Shown here one piece after another: positions 44,001 to 53,403 of a DNA stretch of 64,000 bases. Each line of letters opens with the position of its first letter. Within the stretch, counting starts at the first letter, position 1. Below the pieces are notes generated by a model. It had not been told where the DNA came from. It ran no database searches and saw only the letters and a program-made list of their open reading frames with translations. The stretch comes from Coriobacteriaceae bacterium. Lineage in GTDB: Bacteria > Actinomycetota > Coriobacteriia > Coriobacteriales > Coriobacteriaceae. The stretch spans positions 1 to 64,000 of the forward strand of contig CABIZD010000011.1 of the NCBI GenBank assembly GCA_902363125.1, given 5' to 3'. Position numbers and translations under genes: made by a program.

Positions 44001-44824
44001 AGGTACTTGGCGCCGATGGTGCCCATGTCCATGAGGCAGACGGGCTTGGCGTCGCGACCGAGCTCGTGGCGCATCTCCATGTAGCGGTCGAAGGCTTGCT
44101 GCACCACGGCGTCGTCGATCGTCACGTCGTCCAGGACGGTGCCGAAAGTGGTGTGGCGGCAGTGGTCGGACCAATAGGTGTCGATTACGCGGATCTCGGT
44201 GATGGTGGGGTCGCGGTCCTCATCGCGGAAGTACTGCTGGCAGAAGGCGATGTCTGCTTCGTCCATGGCAAGGCCGCGATCGGCGATAAAGGCGGCAAGG
44301 CCGGCCTCGTCGAGCTTGCGGAAGCCGTCGAGCACCTCGACGGGCTGGGGCTCGGGAGTCTCCATGTACAGCGTCTCGGGCAGGTCGAGCGAGGCGATGC
44401 GGGCCTCGACGGGATTCACCACGTAGTGCTTGATGGCCTCGATGGCGGCCTCGTCCAGAGCGCCCGAGATCATATAGACCTTGGCGGAGCGCACGGCGGG
44501 GCGCTCACCCTGGCTGATGAGCTGCACGCACTCGCTGGCGGAGTCGGCGCGCTGGTCAAACTGGCCAGGCAGGAACTCGACGGCAAAGACGGCGCCATCG
44601 CTTGCGGGGAGTTCGTCGTAGGTCACATCGACCTGGGGCTCGCTAAAGACGGTCGGCACGCAGGAGCGGAAAAGCTCCTCGTCGATGCCCTCGACGTCGT
44701 AGCGGTTGATGATCCTCAGGGCCTCGATGCCCTTGATGCCGAGAATTTCGGTCAGCTCGCCCTTGAGCTGCTGAGCCTCGACGTCGAACCCGGGTTTCTT
44801 CTCCACGTAGATACGAGAGACCAT
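41078..44824 (-). CDS. purL: Phosphoribosylformylglycinamidine synthase (large, fused PurL)
   Basis: About 1248 residues, the single-chain form that joins the FGAM synthase halves to a C-terminal glutaminase. It turns FGAR, glutamine and ATP into FGAM in purine synthesis. Visible are FLFKNETHNHPTEIEPFGGAATC, RDPLSGRSYVY, GGRTGRDGIGGATGSSK, and the glutaminase with PGGFSGGDE and nucleophile Cys in GICNGFQALIKLGL. The start at 44824 follows AGGAAGG. No other pur gene is next to it. It is divergent from the antiporter gene. Confidence 0.96.
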   Translation of the reverse strand: MVSRIYVEKKPGFDVEAQQLKGELTEILGIKGIEALRIINRYDVEGIDEELFRSCVPTVFSEPQVDVTYDELPASDGAVFAVEFLPGQFDQRADSASECVQLISQGERPAVRSAKVYMISGALDEAAIEAIKHYVVNPVEARIASLDLPETLYMETPEPQPVEVLDGFRKLDEAGLAAFIADRGLAMDEADIAFCQQYFRDEDRDPTITEIRVIDTYWSDHCRHTTFGTVLDDVTIDDAVVQQAFDRYMEMRHELGRDAKPVCLMDMGTIGAKYLKKTGVMTDVDESEEINACTVKVKVDVDGEDQDWLFLFKNETHNHPTEIEPFGGAATCVGGAIRDPLSGRSYVYQAMRVTGAGDPTVPVSETLEGKLPQRKLVTTAAAGYSSYGNQIGLATGQVNELYHPGYVAKRMEVGAVVGATPANHVRRECPAPTDKIILLGGRTGRDGIGGATGSSKTQNTESIETSGAEVQKGNAPVERKLQRLFRRGDACRLIKRCNDFGAGGVSVAVGELADGLYVDLDTVTKKYDGLDGTELAISESQERMACAVADGDVEEFMGYAAEENLEATVIAEVTAEPRMRMAWNGVAIVDLSREFLNSNGAPKHQVAHVCARSVWQPSWAGTTLAERMTSLVTDLNVASNKGLSERFDSTIGAATVLMPFGGKTQLTPSSAMVAKFPVDGETTTASAMAWGFNPYLMEADQFAGAYLSVVESIAKLVAAGFEHKRAYLSFQEYFERLRTEAERWGKPTAAVLGALMAQVDLGAGAIGGKDSMSGSFEDEAGELNVPPTLISFAVAVGKAARAVSPEFKGLTHRVVRIAPATYGEDYRPDAQQLLAAFDAVEALTATGNALAISTPGYGCGAESLFKMCVGNQIGIELAEDVDVESLFTPLYGSFIVELAEDAELPEVADGVVVEPLGTTVEGYVIDTGSEVIELSELQEAWESGIEGVFAYRSADETPEVETIDFRAKDIHVYGGAKIARPRVVIPVFPGNNCEYDSARAFRAAGAEADTFVINNLTPEAVAESTHELARRIRASQIVMIPGGFSGGDEPDGSAKFITAFFRAPEVTEAVRDLLKARDGLMLGICNGFQALIKLGLVPYGDIVDATPDAPTLTFNTIGRHQSRLVRTRISSNLSPWLSQCSLDDPYTVAISHGEGRFVANDEVLAQLIANGQVATQYVGEDGKPSMDLSVNPNGSALAIEGITSPDGRVLGKMGHAERRGDNLYRNVPEHVPGDKFMPIFESGVAYFA

Positions 44825-45008
44825 TGGTTCCTGCCTTCCTGATCGGTTGGGCGTACGGTACGGTATGCGGCAGCGGTCGGTTTGCGGGGTCTGCCCTGCG
44901 GTCGCCTTGAGCCACATGTTTGTAAACCTCACTATGATACGACAGCTCGCGGCGCGTTGAGGACGGCGAGGGTGCTACAGTGAAGCGCAAACAAGAGAAA
45001 GGCATTAC

Positions 45009-46571
45009 ATGGCATTCGTTTCGCTCGCCATCATCGCACTCGTGGCCTTTGCGAGTCCTTTTATCGCCTCGGCGATTCCCGGAAAACCCGTTCCCGAGAC
45101 GGTCTTTTTGCTCGTGCTCGGCGCGGTGCTGGGACCCCATATGCTCGGCGTCATCCATGTAGATGCTGAGGTCTCGCTTGTGTCCGAGCTGGGCCTGGCC
45201 TTTTTGTTCCTGCTTGCCGGCTTTGAGATCGACCCCAAGAGCATCACGGGCGTCGAGGGGCGCTACGGCTTGGCGACGTGGGTCGTCACGTTTGGTATCG
45301 CCTGGCTTGCCGTGCGCTTTACCCCGTGGTTCTCAGTCAGTCATTTCGACGGTATCGCCGTGACGCTTGCCCTCACTTCGACGGCGCTCGGTACGCTCGT
45401 GCCCATTATGCGTGAGCGCTCGCTCACCGGCACGCGCGTGGGCGACTCGATTCTCGCGTATGGCACTTGGGGCGAGCTCGGTCCCGTGCTCGCCATGTCG
45501 GTGCTGTTGTCTGCCCGCACTGGCATCCAAACGCTCGTTATCCTTGGCTTGTTTGCGGTGGTCTGCGTGTTGCTGGCCGTGGTCCCGAGCCGCTCCAAGC
45601 GCGTCGGCAGCCGCTTCTTTGCGTTTGTCGAGGAACGCGCCGATACCACGTCGCAGACCTTCGTGCGCCTGACGGTGCTCATCCTGGTCACACTCGTGGC
45701 TTTCTCGGCCGTCTTTGATCTCGACATTGTGTTGGGTTCTTTTGCCGCCGGCTTTGTCTTGCGCTACATCATCCCCGAGGGCAACCATACGCTCGAGACC
45801 AAGCTCGACGGTCTGGCCTACGGTTTTTTGATTCCGGTGTTCTTTACCGTATCGGGCGCAAAGATCGATCTGACGGCCGTGGCGTCGCGCCCGGGTCTGC
45901 TCGTGGGCTTTATCGTGGCGTTGTTGATTATTCGTGCCGTGCCCATTCTTATTTCCATGAGCATTTGTCCTGCGACGCGCGATGTGTCGGCGTATGGTCG
46001 CATTACCGTGGCCCTGTACTGCACCACGGCGCTGCCGATCATCGTTGCCGTTACGAGCGTTGCCGTCAACGCGGGCGCGCTGTCGCAAGATATTGCGTCG
46101 GTCATGGTTGCCGCCGGTGCCATCACGGTGTTCTTGATGCCATTGCTCGCGCAGCTCTTTTACCGCGTGGTGGATGCCGCGCCGGTCGCCGCCGTGGCAG
46201 AGGTTGCCGAGCATCCATCCGATGCGCTCGACATCTTGCGCGCCCACCACGACCTAGCGAGCTTGCTCGCGCGCGAGCATGAGCTGCTGACTTCGCATGG
46301 TCATGGTCGCGTATTCGAGGGCCTGCCTACGCTCGATACGATTGCCGAGCGTCTTTCCGCCGAGGCGGCGAGCGGCCACATCGATGCCCGCATCGTGGAC
46401 GCTGCGCACCTGCTTGCCGATAAGACCTATGGAGACGAGGTCGACCCGTCCGAGCTGACTCCGCGCGAGCGTCGCCGCCTGGAGCGCGCCAAGCTCGCCG
46501 TGCGCGAATACCGCCGCCGCATGTTGGAGCTCTATGCAAGAGAAGAAGCCGAGGACGACGACGGCAAGTAG
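45009..46571 (+). CDS. CPA2-type cation:proton antiporter
   Basis: 520 residues. About twelve membrane helices form a Na+/H+ exchanger domain (LLVLGAVLGPHMLGVI, FLFLLAGFEIDPKS, IVLGSFAAGFVLR), followed by a ~130-residue cytosolic tail rich in Glu and Arg without a recognisable TrkA-N domain. It likely exchanges K+ or Na+ for protons. The tail may be regulatory. A run of inverted repeats begins right after the stop. Confidence 0.88.
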   Translation: MAFVSLAIIALVAFASPFIASAIPGKPVPETVFLLVLGAVLGPHMLGVIHVDAEVSLVSELGLAFLFLLAGFEIDPKSITGVEGRYGLATWVVTFGIAWLAVRFTPWFSVSHFDGIAVTLALTSTALGTLVPIMRERSLTGTRVGDSILAYGTWGELGPVLAMSVLLSARTGIQTLVILGLFAVVCVLLAVVPSRSKRVGSRFFAFVEERADTTSQTFVRLTVLILVTLVAFSAVFDLDIVLGSFAAGFVLRYIIPEGNHTLETKLDGLAYGFLIPVFFTVSGAKIDLTAVASRPGLLVGFIVALLIIRAVPILISMSICPATRDVSAYGRITVALYCTTALPIIVAVTSVAVNAGALSQDIASVMVAAGAITVFLMPLLAQLFYRVVDAAPVAAVAEVAEHPSDALDILRAHHDLASLLAREHELLTSHGHGRVFEGLPTLDTIAERLSAEAASGHIDARIVDAAHLLADKTYGDEVDPSELTPRERRRLERAKLAVREYRRRMLELYAREEAEDDDGK

Positions 46572-46584
46572 TCGATACTCTCTC

Positions 46585-46818
46585 GGGGAAGCCGCGTCCC
46601 GCTTTGAAGGCTCGGAACGGGATATGGTTTCCGAAACAGGGGCAGTTGGGAAACTGTGTCCTGGAATGGGCGCTCAGAGTGGGATGCAGTTTCCGCGAGA
46701 GACCCGTTGCGGAAAGCGTGTCCCAGAATGCGCGCCCAGAATGGGACATAGTTTCCGAAAGAAGGCCCTGAGGGAAACTGCGCCCCGTTCTGAGCTGAAA
46801 TACCGGGACGCAGCTTCC
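46585..46818. repeat. Array of alternating inverted repeats, ~62 bp period
   Basis: The motif GGGAAACTGYGTCCC-like recurs at 46585, 46648, 46710 and 46772, and its reverse complement GGGAYRYAGTTTCC-like at 46619, 46681, 46743 and 46804. The two orientations alternate every ~31 bp, giving about four imperfect hairpins in tandem. Spacers between the arms vary. No coding frame runs through it. Unlike CRISPR, the repeats alternate in strand and are degenerate. Confidence 0.8.
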
Positions 46819-46832
46819 CCTGCAAGCAGAAC

Positions 46833-46876
46833 AAGGCGCGCTGCCTGCGGTTGATGCAGACAGCGCGCCTTTTGCG
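46833..46876. terminator. Bidirectional terminator
   Basis: AAGGCGCGCTG (46833-46843) pairs with CAGCGCGCCTT (46861-46871), with an inner CTGC/GCAG pairing, then TTTTGCG. It serves the antiporter (plus) and the SDR gene (minus). Confidence 0.8.
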
Positions 46877-46915
46877 TTGGGCCTCGTTGAGGTTCGAAGT
46901 CGTGGTTTGCGACCT

Positions 46916-47665
<750 letters not shown>

Positions 47666-47825
47666 GGTGCCTCCATTCTTCGGGGGTGGACGTACGCAGC
47701 ACAGGATAGCGGCGGACAAAAACAAACATGCCTGCTTATCGGTGAGCGGTATCCCTGGTTGACACCGAACGGTCAAGTTGTTCAAACGCTGGCCGCGGCA
47801 ATGCGCTCCGAGCGCGCAAGCAAAG

Positions 47826-47857
47826 GGGGCTCCCGTCCAAGACCGGACGGGAGCCCC
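47826..47857 (-). terminator. Terminator of hom
   Basis: Perfect 13 bp GGGGCTCCCGTCC stem (47826-47838, 47845-47857) 31 bp after the homoserine dehydrogenase stop, followed on the minus strand by a short T-rich run. Confidence 0.65.
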
Positions 47858-47887
47858 TCAAATATATGTCGTATGGCGAGAACCGAA

Positions 47888-49231
47888 CTAGTTGGCCATG
47901 ACGCCTTCGGTCCAAGCCTCAACGTCCTCGATGCGCAGGACGTTGGCGACTTCGGCCACGCAGTCGACGCCGGCAAGCTCGGCGGCGGCAGCCTGGACGT
48001 CCTTCTCGAGCGCGCGGTGCGTCAGGAAGATGACCGAGCAGGCATCGCTGACGCCCGACTTGCCGTCCTCGACCTGGTTGATGAGCGAGATCGAGATGTT
48101 GTGCTTGGCAAAGATGTCGACCGTCTCGGACAGGGCGCCCACGCGGTCGGCGACCTTCAGGCGCACATAGTACTTGGTCTGGAGCTCGTCCATAGGCTTA
48201 AAGGCGAGATTGTGACCATAGGGCTCAATCTCGGGCAGCGGAGCCACGCCGCGGCTGATCTGCTCGGAGAGCGACAGGATATCGCCCACGACGGCGCTCG
48301 CGGTGGGGAAGGAGCCTGCGCCGGCACCGTAGAACATGGTTTCGCCCACGGCGTCACCCACCACGTAGACGGCGTTCATGGCGCCGTTGACCTTGGCGAG
48401 CATATGGTCTGCCGGGATGAGCGTGGGATGCACGCGGACGTCGACGCCGGCGTCGGTGTTGCGTGCGATGCCCAGCAGCTTGATGGTGTAGCCGAGCTCG
48501 CGGGCCTGGGCGATGTCCTCGGCGCCGATGGTACGGATACCCTGTTGGTAGACATCGTCGGTGGTCACGCGGGTGCCAAAGCCGATGGAAGCGAGGATTG
48601 CCGTCTTGCTGGCGGCGTCGAAGCCGTCGACGTCGGCGGACGGGTCGGCCTCGGCATAGCCCTTGGCCTGCGCGTCGGCAAGCACATCGGCGTAATCGGC
48701 GCCCTCGGCGTCCATGCGCGACAGGATATAGTTGGTGGTACCGTTGAGAATGCCGGCGATGGTCAGGATCTTGTTGCCCACCAGGTCGTGCTCGAGCGTG
48801 CTCACGATGGGGATGCCACCGCCACAGCTGGCCTCGCACTTAATCTGCACGCCGCACGCGCGCGCCTTCTCGGCGAGCGTCTCGACATGACGGCCCAGCA
48901 GGGCCTTGTTGGCAGAGACGACGTGCTTGCCGTGCTCAAAGGCAGTGGTGAAGATCTCGGTTGCGGGATGCTCGCCGCCGATCAGCTCGACGACGATATC
49001 GACGGCGGGGTCGGTGACGACATCGTGCCAGTCACTCGTAAAGGCCTCGCGCTCAATACCGGCTGCCTCGGCCTGCTCCCAAGCAAGCGCGCAGGCGCGG
49101 GTCAGCTTAAGGTCGATGCCGTAGGCTGCCAGGTACTCATCGTGGTGGCTCTTGATCAGGCGGGCCACGCCGCCGCCGACGGTTCCCAGACCGATGAGGC
49201 CGACGTTCACGGTGCGCAGGGGTTCGCTCAT
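47888..49231 (-). CDS. hom: Homoserine dehydrogenase
   Basis: 447 residues. The N-terminal Rossmann domain (VGLIGLGTVGGGVARL), the catalytic region (KCEASCGGGIPIVSTL, AGILNGTTNYIL, GYAEADPSADVDGFDAASK) and a C-terminal ACT domain (from about residue 370) show the Thr-regulated monofunctional enzyme. It reduces aspartate semialdehyde to homoserine on the way to threonine and methionine. AAGGAG ribosome site. Stand-alone gene with terminator. Confidence 0.96.
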   Translation of the reverse strand: MSEPLRTVNVGLIGLGTVGGGVARLIKSHHDEYLAAYGIDLKLTRACALAWEQAEAAGIEREAFTSDWHDVVTDPAVDIVVELIGGEHPATEIFTTAFEHGKHVVSANKALLGRHVETLAEKARACGVQIKCEASCGGGIPIVSTLEHDLVGNKILTIAGILNGTTNYILSRMDAEGADYADVLADAQAKGYAEADPSADVDGFDAASKTAILASIGFGTRVTTDDVYQQGIRTIGAEDIAQARELGYTIKLLGIARNTDAGVDVRVHPTLIPADHMLAKVNGAMNAVYVVGDAVGETMFYGAGAGSFPTASAVVGDILSLSEQISRGVAPLPEIEPYGHNLAFKPMDELQTKYYVRLKVADRVGALSETVDIFAKHNISISLINQVEDGKSGVSDACSVIFLTHRALEKDVQAAAAELAGVDCVAEVANVLRIEDVEAWTEGVMAN

Positions 49232-49358
49232 AGATAGCTCCTTCGTGCATCTTATGGATGGATTAACCGCTTAAAGGTTGAGTGCATTCTAGCGTGAACC
49301 GAGGGCGCGTGCTCGCCAGGCAACAGGAGTCGCACAAAACGGCACCCCCGAAACGCTG

Positions 49359-49368
49359 CGGAAACATT
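49359..49368. repeat. Upstream motif shared by livJ remnant and livJ
   Basis: CGGAAACATT occurs at 49359-49368, before the livJ remnant, and again at 49896-49905, before intact livJ. This hints that the whole promoter region was duplicated with the gene, though only 10 bp match exactly. Confidence 0.35.
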
Positions 49369-49434
49369 GGAAACATGCTCGCTACAAACGAACTTCCGTA
49401 ACAAACTGTCAACGTTTGCACCATAAGGTTTGCC

Positions 49435-49836
49435 CTGTGCGACTGGGGCATGCAGGCGCTCGTCGGCCCCGTCACGACCGGTGCTGCCGTCGCCGTCTCG
49501 GGTGAGATCGCCGACGATATGCTCATGACCCCGTTTTCCGCCGACGATGAGAAGAATGCCGACTTCGTCAAGGCCTATAAGGATGCCTACGACGAGACGC
49601 CTAACCAGTTTGCCGCCGACGCCTACGATTGCGTCCACGCCATCGCCGAGGCTATCGATAAGGTGGGCATCGACATTACGGCTGACGGTGCCGACATCGC
49701 CGGCGACCTTGCCAAGGCCATGCGCAAGATCAAGATCGAGGGCCTGACGGGCGAGCTGACGTGGAACGACGAGGGCCAAGTCGAAAAGCCCGCTACGGCC
49801 TATGTGATTCAGGACGGCAAGTACATCGCCGCCTAA
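49435..49836 (+). pseudogene. Remnant of a livJ-type binding protein gene
   Basis: The readable frame from DWGMQALVGP to the final DGKYIAA aligns with the intact livJ next door, but the signal peptide and the first ~100 residues are absent, and about 170 residues between TGAAVAVSGE and LMTPFSADDEKNADF are deleted in frame. No ribosome site or signal peptide remains. The C-terminal part is highly similar to livJ (shared QFAADAYD, GLTG, LTWND, GQV). It is the decayed half of a tandem duplication that left livJ at 50106. Confidence 0.85.
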
Positions 49837-50063
49837 GTGCATATAACGAGACCGGTGGGGCCGTTTTATGCAAGGCAAGGACGCCTGTAACAGAACGGAA
49901 ACATTACTTTCACACAATAAAGTGGCTAAACTGCATAAACCGACAGGAATACGCAGAATTATGGATAAATGGGCAAAACAAAAGAAAAGTTGAAATAATC
50001 GCCACTTTCCTTAACTAAAGCGTCTAGTATTTTGCGAACGCCGAACACGGCGAAGGATGGCCT

Positions 50064-50084
50064 GTCGGGTAACCGAAACCCGAC
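50064..50084 (+). promoter_or_regulatory. Leader hairpin before livJ
   Basis: GTCGGGT (50064-50070) pairs with ACCCGAC (50078-50084), 21 bp before the ATG and just ahead of the GAGAGGAGAG ribosome site. It could tune the strong livJ translation or stabilise the mRNA. The region further upstream (49907-50040) is AT-rich and probably holds the operon promoter. Confidence 0.4.
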
Positions 50085-50105
50085 GAGATTTGAGAGGAGA
50101 GCCGC

Positions 50106-51293
50106 ATGTCGAGCCTCACCGGTAAGTCATTGAACCCTGTTATGAATCGCAGGAGCGTTATCGCGAGCGCAGCAGGTCTGGGGGCGATGTCCATTCTAGC
50201 TGGCTGCTCCTCCAACGGCGGCGACAGCGGTTCCGCTTCGAGCGACGCTTCGTTTAAGATCGGTACCATCGGCCCGCTGACCGGCGCCAACGCGTCCTAC
50301 GGCAAGTCCGTTACCCAGGGTGTCGAGCTTGGCTGCAAGGATTTCTCGACCAAGGAGCTGCCGCTTGCCAGCAAGGCCGAGGATGACCAGGCCGACGGCG
50401 AGAAGGCCGTCAACGCCTTCAACACCCTGCTCGACTGGGGCATGCAGGCCCTCGTCGGCCCGACCACCACGGGTGCGTCGGTTGCCGTTGCCGCCGAGTG
50501 CGGTAACGACCCCAAGACGTTCATGATCACCCCGTCCGCGTCCTCCGAGGACGTCACCGACGGCAAGGATTGCGTCTTCCAGGTTTGCTTCACCGACCCC
50601 AACCAGGGTGTCAACGCTGCCAAGTTCCTGGCGCAGAAGTATGCGGACGAGAAGTTCGTGCTGTTCTATAACTCCGGCGACGCCTATTCTTCGGGCATCG
50701 CAGATTCCTTTAAGGCCCAGGCCGCTGAGTCCAAGCTCGAGATTGTTGACGAGGAGACCTTTAAGGACGACTCCGCCACGAGCTTTACCAACCAGCTGAC
50801 CAAGGCCAAGCAGGCCGGCGCCACCATGATCTTTGCGCCGATCTACTACACGCCGGCGTCCGTCCTGCTCAAGAACGCCAAGGACATGGGCTACGACGTC
50901 AAGATGATGGGCTGCGACGGCATGGACGGCATCCTGGGCGTTGAGGGCTTCGATACCTCTCTTGCCGAGGGCCTGCTGCTCATGACCCCGTTCTCCGCCG
51001 ACGACGAGAAGAACGCCGACTTCGTTAACGCTTACAAGGATAAGTACGGCGATACCCCCGACCAGTTTGCCGCCGACGCCTACGACGGCGTGCACGCGGT
51101 GGCCGAGGCCGTCAAGGAGGCCGGTCTTGGTGTCGACGCCGATCCGACCGAGGCCGCCGAGAAGCTGTCCAAGGCTATGCTCAAGATTACCGTTGACGGT
51201 CTGACCGGCAAGCTCACCTGGAACGATAAGGGCCAGGTCCAGAAGGAGCCCACGGCGTACGTCATCACCGACGGCAAGTACGTACAGGCCTAA
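50106..51293 (+). CDS. livJ: Branched-chain amino acid ABC transporter binding protein LivJ
   Basis: 395 residues, periplasmic-binding-protein fold (Peripla_BP_6), FKIGTIGPLTGANASYG at the start of the mature part. It is a lipoprotein with lipobox LAGC (Cys34); the NRRSVIAS segment before the hydrophobic stretch looks like a twin-arginine signal, so it may be Tat-exported. It captures Leu/Ile/Val or related amino acids at the membrane surface and hands them to LivHMGF. Good ribosome site. A decayed copy lies directly upstream. Confidence 0.93.
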   Translation: MSSLTGKSLNPVMNRRSVIASAAGLGAMSILAGCSSNGGDSGSASSDASFKIGTIGPLTGANASYGKSVTQGVELGCKDFSTKELPLASKAEDDQADGEKAVNAFNTLLDWGMQALVGPTTTGASVAVAAECGNDPKTFMITPSASSEDVTDGKDCVFQVCFTDPNQGVNAAKFLAQKYADEKFVLFYNSGDAYSSGIADSFKAQAAESKLEIVDEETFKDDSATSFTNQLTKAKQAGATMIFAPIYYTPASVLLKNAKDMGYDVKMMGCDGMDGILGVEGFDTSLAEGLLLMTPFSADDEKNADFVNAYKDKYGDTPDQFAADAYDGVHAVAEAVKEAGLGVDADPTEAAEKLSKAMLKITVDGLTGKLTWNDKGQVQKEPTAYVITDGKYVQA

Positions 51294-51366
51294 TTGGCCG
51301 CCTTACATAGAGCGGTTTTGATCCCAAGCAGGGGAGGTTTTGGCCTTCCCTGCTTGCTTGGTATCT

Positions 51367-51386
51367 AGGGACAGTGTAACGTCCCT
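51367..51386. repeat. Short GGGAC/GTCCC hairpin between livJ and livH
   Basis: AGGGAC (51367-51372) pairs with GTCCCT (51381-51386), loop AGTGTAAC. It is a plausible attenuator that would make livJ more abundant than the membrane genes, as usual for ABC importers. It shares the core of the GGGAC hairpin family. Confidence 0.5.
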
Positions 51387-51432
51387 GTTTCATACATTAA
51401 CTGGAAACCTATTCGAAAGGGGGATGTGGAAC

Positions 51433-52314
51433 ATGACGGTCTTTATCCAATACCTGGTCAACGGCCTGTCCATGGGCAGCGTCTACGCCATCATCGCGTT
51501 GGGCTACACCATGGTTTACGGTATCGCCAAGATGCTCAACTTCGCTCACGGCGACGTCATCATGGTCGGTGCCTATGTCTCGTTCTGCGCCACGTCGTAT
51601 CTCGGCCTCCCGGGCTGGGCATCTGTAGTTCTCTCTTGTGTGGTCTGCACGGTTCTCGGTGTTCTCATTGAGGGTCTGGCCTATAAGCCGCTGCGCCAAG
51701 CGGGCCCGTTGGCCGTTCTGATCACGGCCATCGGCGTGTCTTACTTCCTGCAGAACGCCGCGCAGCTTCTGTGGGGCGCCACGCCCAAGAACTTCACTTC
51801 GCTCGTCACCTTCCCGGTGCCGGAGTTCTTGGCCAAGTTTAACGTAAGCGCCGTCTCGCTCGTCACCATCGTCGCCTGCCTGGTTATCATGGCCGGCCTG
51901 ATGTTCTTTACAGGTAAGACCAAGATGGGCAAGGCCATGCGCGCCGTGTCCGAGGATAAGGCCGCCGCTCAGCTCATGGGCATCAACGTCAACCGCACCA
52001 TCTCGATGACGTTCGCCATCGGCTCCGCCCTCGCTGCCATCGCCGGCGTGCTCCTGTGCTCCTACTCGCCGGTCCTGCAGCCCACCACGGGCGCCATGCC
52101 TGGCATCAAGGCCTTCGACGCTGCCGTTTTCGGCGGCATCGGCTCCATCCCCGGCGCCTTTGTCGGCGGCATTCTCATCGGCATCATCGAGGCGATGGCG
52201 CAGGCTTACATTTCCACGAGCCTTGCCAACTCCATCGTCTTTGGTGTTTTGATCATCGTCCTGCTCGTCAAGCCTGCCGGCCTCTTGGGCAAGTACGTCC
52301 CCGAGAAGGTGTAG
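51433..52314 (+). CDS. livH: Branched-chain amino acid ABC permease LivH
   Basis: 293 residues with about eight membrane helices. LNFAHGDVIMVGAYVSF and GKAMRAVSEDKAAAQLMGIN (the coupling-helix region) are typical of LivH permeases. The ATG at 51433 is chosen because AAAGGGGG lies 10 nt upstream. It forms the channel with LivM. Confidence 0.93.
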   Translation: MTVFIQYLVNGLSMGSVYAIIALGYTMVYGIAKMLNFAHGDVIMVGAYVSFCATSYLGLPGWASVVLSCVVCTVLGVLIEGLAYKPLRQAGPLAVLITAIGVSYFLQNAAQLLWGATPKNFTSLVTFPVPEFLAKFNVSAVSLVTIVACLVIMAGLMFFTGKTKMGKAMRAVSEDKAAAQLMGINVNRTISMTFAIGSALAAIAGVLLCSYSPVLQPTTGAMPGIKAFDAAVFGGIGSIPGAFVGGILIGIIEAMAQAYISTSLANSIVFGVLIIVLLVKPAGLLGKYVPEKV

Positions 52315-52323
52315 GTGAGCGTT

Positions 52324-53403
52324 ATGAAGTTTCTTAAAGACAAACAGACGCGTCACGACTTTGTCACGTACGCCATGTGCGTTGTGGCGTTCGCCATCGT
52401 GTTCTTTATGCAGTCCAACCACATGATCCCGCGCATGATCGCCGGTCAGCTGGTTCCCATCACAGCCTATATCGTCATGGCCATCTCCCTTAACCTCGTC
52501 GTCGGCATCGCGGGCGACTTGTCGCTGGGCCACGCGGGCTTTATGAGCGTCGGCGCCTATACGGGCATCGTCACTGCCGTCGCGCTGGAGAGCACCGTTC
52601 CGTCTGATCCGATGCGTCTGATCATCAGCATTGTGGTCGGCGCTATCGCCGCTGCCATCTTGGGCTTCTTGATCGGCATCCCGGTCCTGCGCCTGAGCGG
52701 CGACTATCTGGCCATCGTGACCCTGGCTTTTGGCGAGATTATCAAAGAGGTCGTCACCTGCCTCATTGTGGGCGTCGATTCCCGCGGCCTGCATGTGATC
52801 TTTAACATCACGGGTAACTCCACGATCGACGACCTGCACCTGCTCGAGGACGGCACCGCCATCATCAAGGGCGCGCAGGGTGCATCGGGCGTGTCGACCT
52901 ATTCGACCTTCCTTGCCGGCGCAATCCTGGTTATGGTCGCGCTCGTGATTGTGCTCAACCTGGTTCGCAGCCGTACCGGTCGTGCCATTATTGCCGTGCG
53001 CGACAACAAGATCGCTGCCGAGTCTGTGGGCATCTCCGTCACCCAGTACCGCATGATCGCCTTCGTGGTTTCCGCTGCCCTCGCCGGTGCTGCCGGAGCT
53101 CTGTTCGGCGGTAACTTCTCGCAGCTTTCCGCCACTAAGTTCGACTTCAATACGTCCATTCTCATTCTGGTGTTCGTGGTCCTGGGCGGCCTGGGCAACA
53201 TGCGCGGCTCCGTTATCGCCGCGGCGCTGCTCACGGTGCTCCCCGAGCTGCTCCGTCAGTTTTCGGACTACCGCATGCTCATCTACGCCATCGTGTTGAT
53301 TCTGGTCATGGTCTTTACCAACAACCCACAGCTCAAGGCGTTCTTCGCACGCATTAAGGATCGCTTTGCTTCCAAGAAGGAGGTGGCAGCCGATGCCCAG
53401 TAA
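52324..53403 (+). CDS. livM: Branched-chain amino acid ABC permease LivM
   Basis: About 359 residues, nine or ten membrane helices. LVVGIAGDLSLGHAGFMSVGAYTG and VRSRTGRAIIAVRDNKIAAESVGI are characteristic. It starts about 10 bp after livH (ATG 52324; a GTG at 52315 abuts the livH stop) and overlaps the livG start by 11 bases. Partner of LivH. Confidence 0.93.
   Translation: MKFLKDKQTRHDFVTYAMCVVAFAIVFFMQSNHMIPRMIAGQLVPITAYIVMAISLNLVVGIAGDLSLGHAGFMSVGAYTGIVTAVALESTVPSDPMRLIISIVVGAIAAAILGFLIGIPVLRLSGDYLAIVTLAFGEIIKEVVTCLIVGVDSRGLHVIFNITGNSTIDDLHLLEDGTAIIKGAQGASGVSTYSTFLAGAILVMVALVIVLNLVRSRTGRAIIAVRDNKIAAESVGISVTQYRMIAFVVSAALAGAAGALFGGNFSQLSATKFDFNTSILILVFVVLGGLGNMRGSVIAAALLTVLPELLRQFSDYRMLIYAIVLILVMVFTNNPQLKAFFARIKDRFASKKEVAADAQ

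Larger units (their letters stand above)
46572..46915. other. Gene-free stretch between convergent genes
   Basis: 344 bp with no credible gene. It is filled by an alternating inverted-repeat array (46585-46818) and a bidirectional terminator (46833-46876), both listed separately. Confidence 0.6.

Noticed and set aside
40847..44842. A 1331-codon open frame on the plus strand opposite purL
   Set aside because: It mirrors the codon structure of PurL on the other strand, has no ribosome site and no domain; a high-GC shadow frame.
46585..46818. CRISPR array
   Set aside because: Repeats alternate in orientation, are degenerate, spacers are similar and no cas gene is near.
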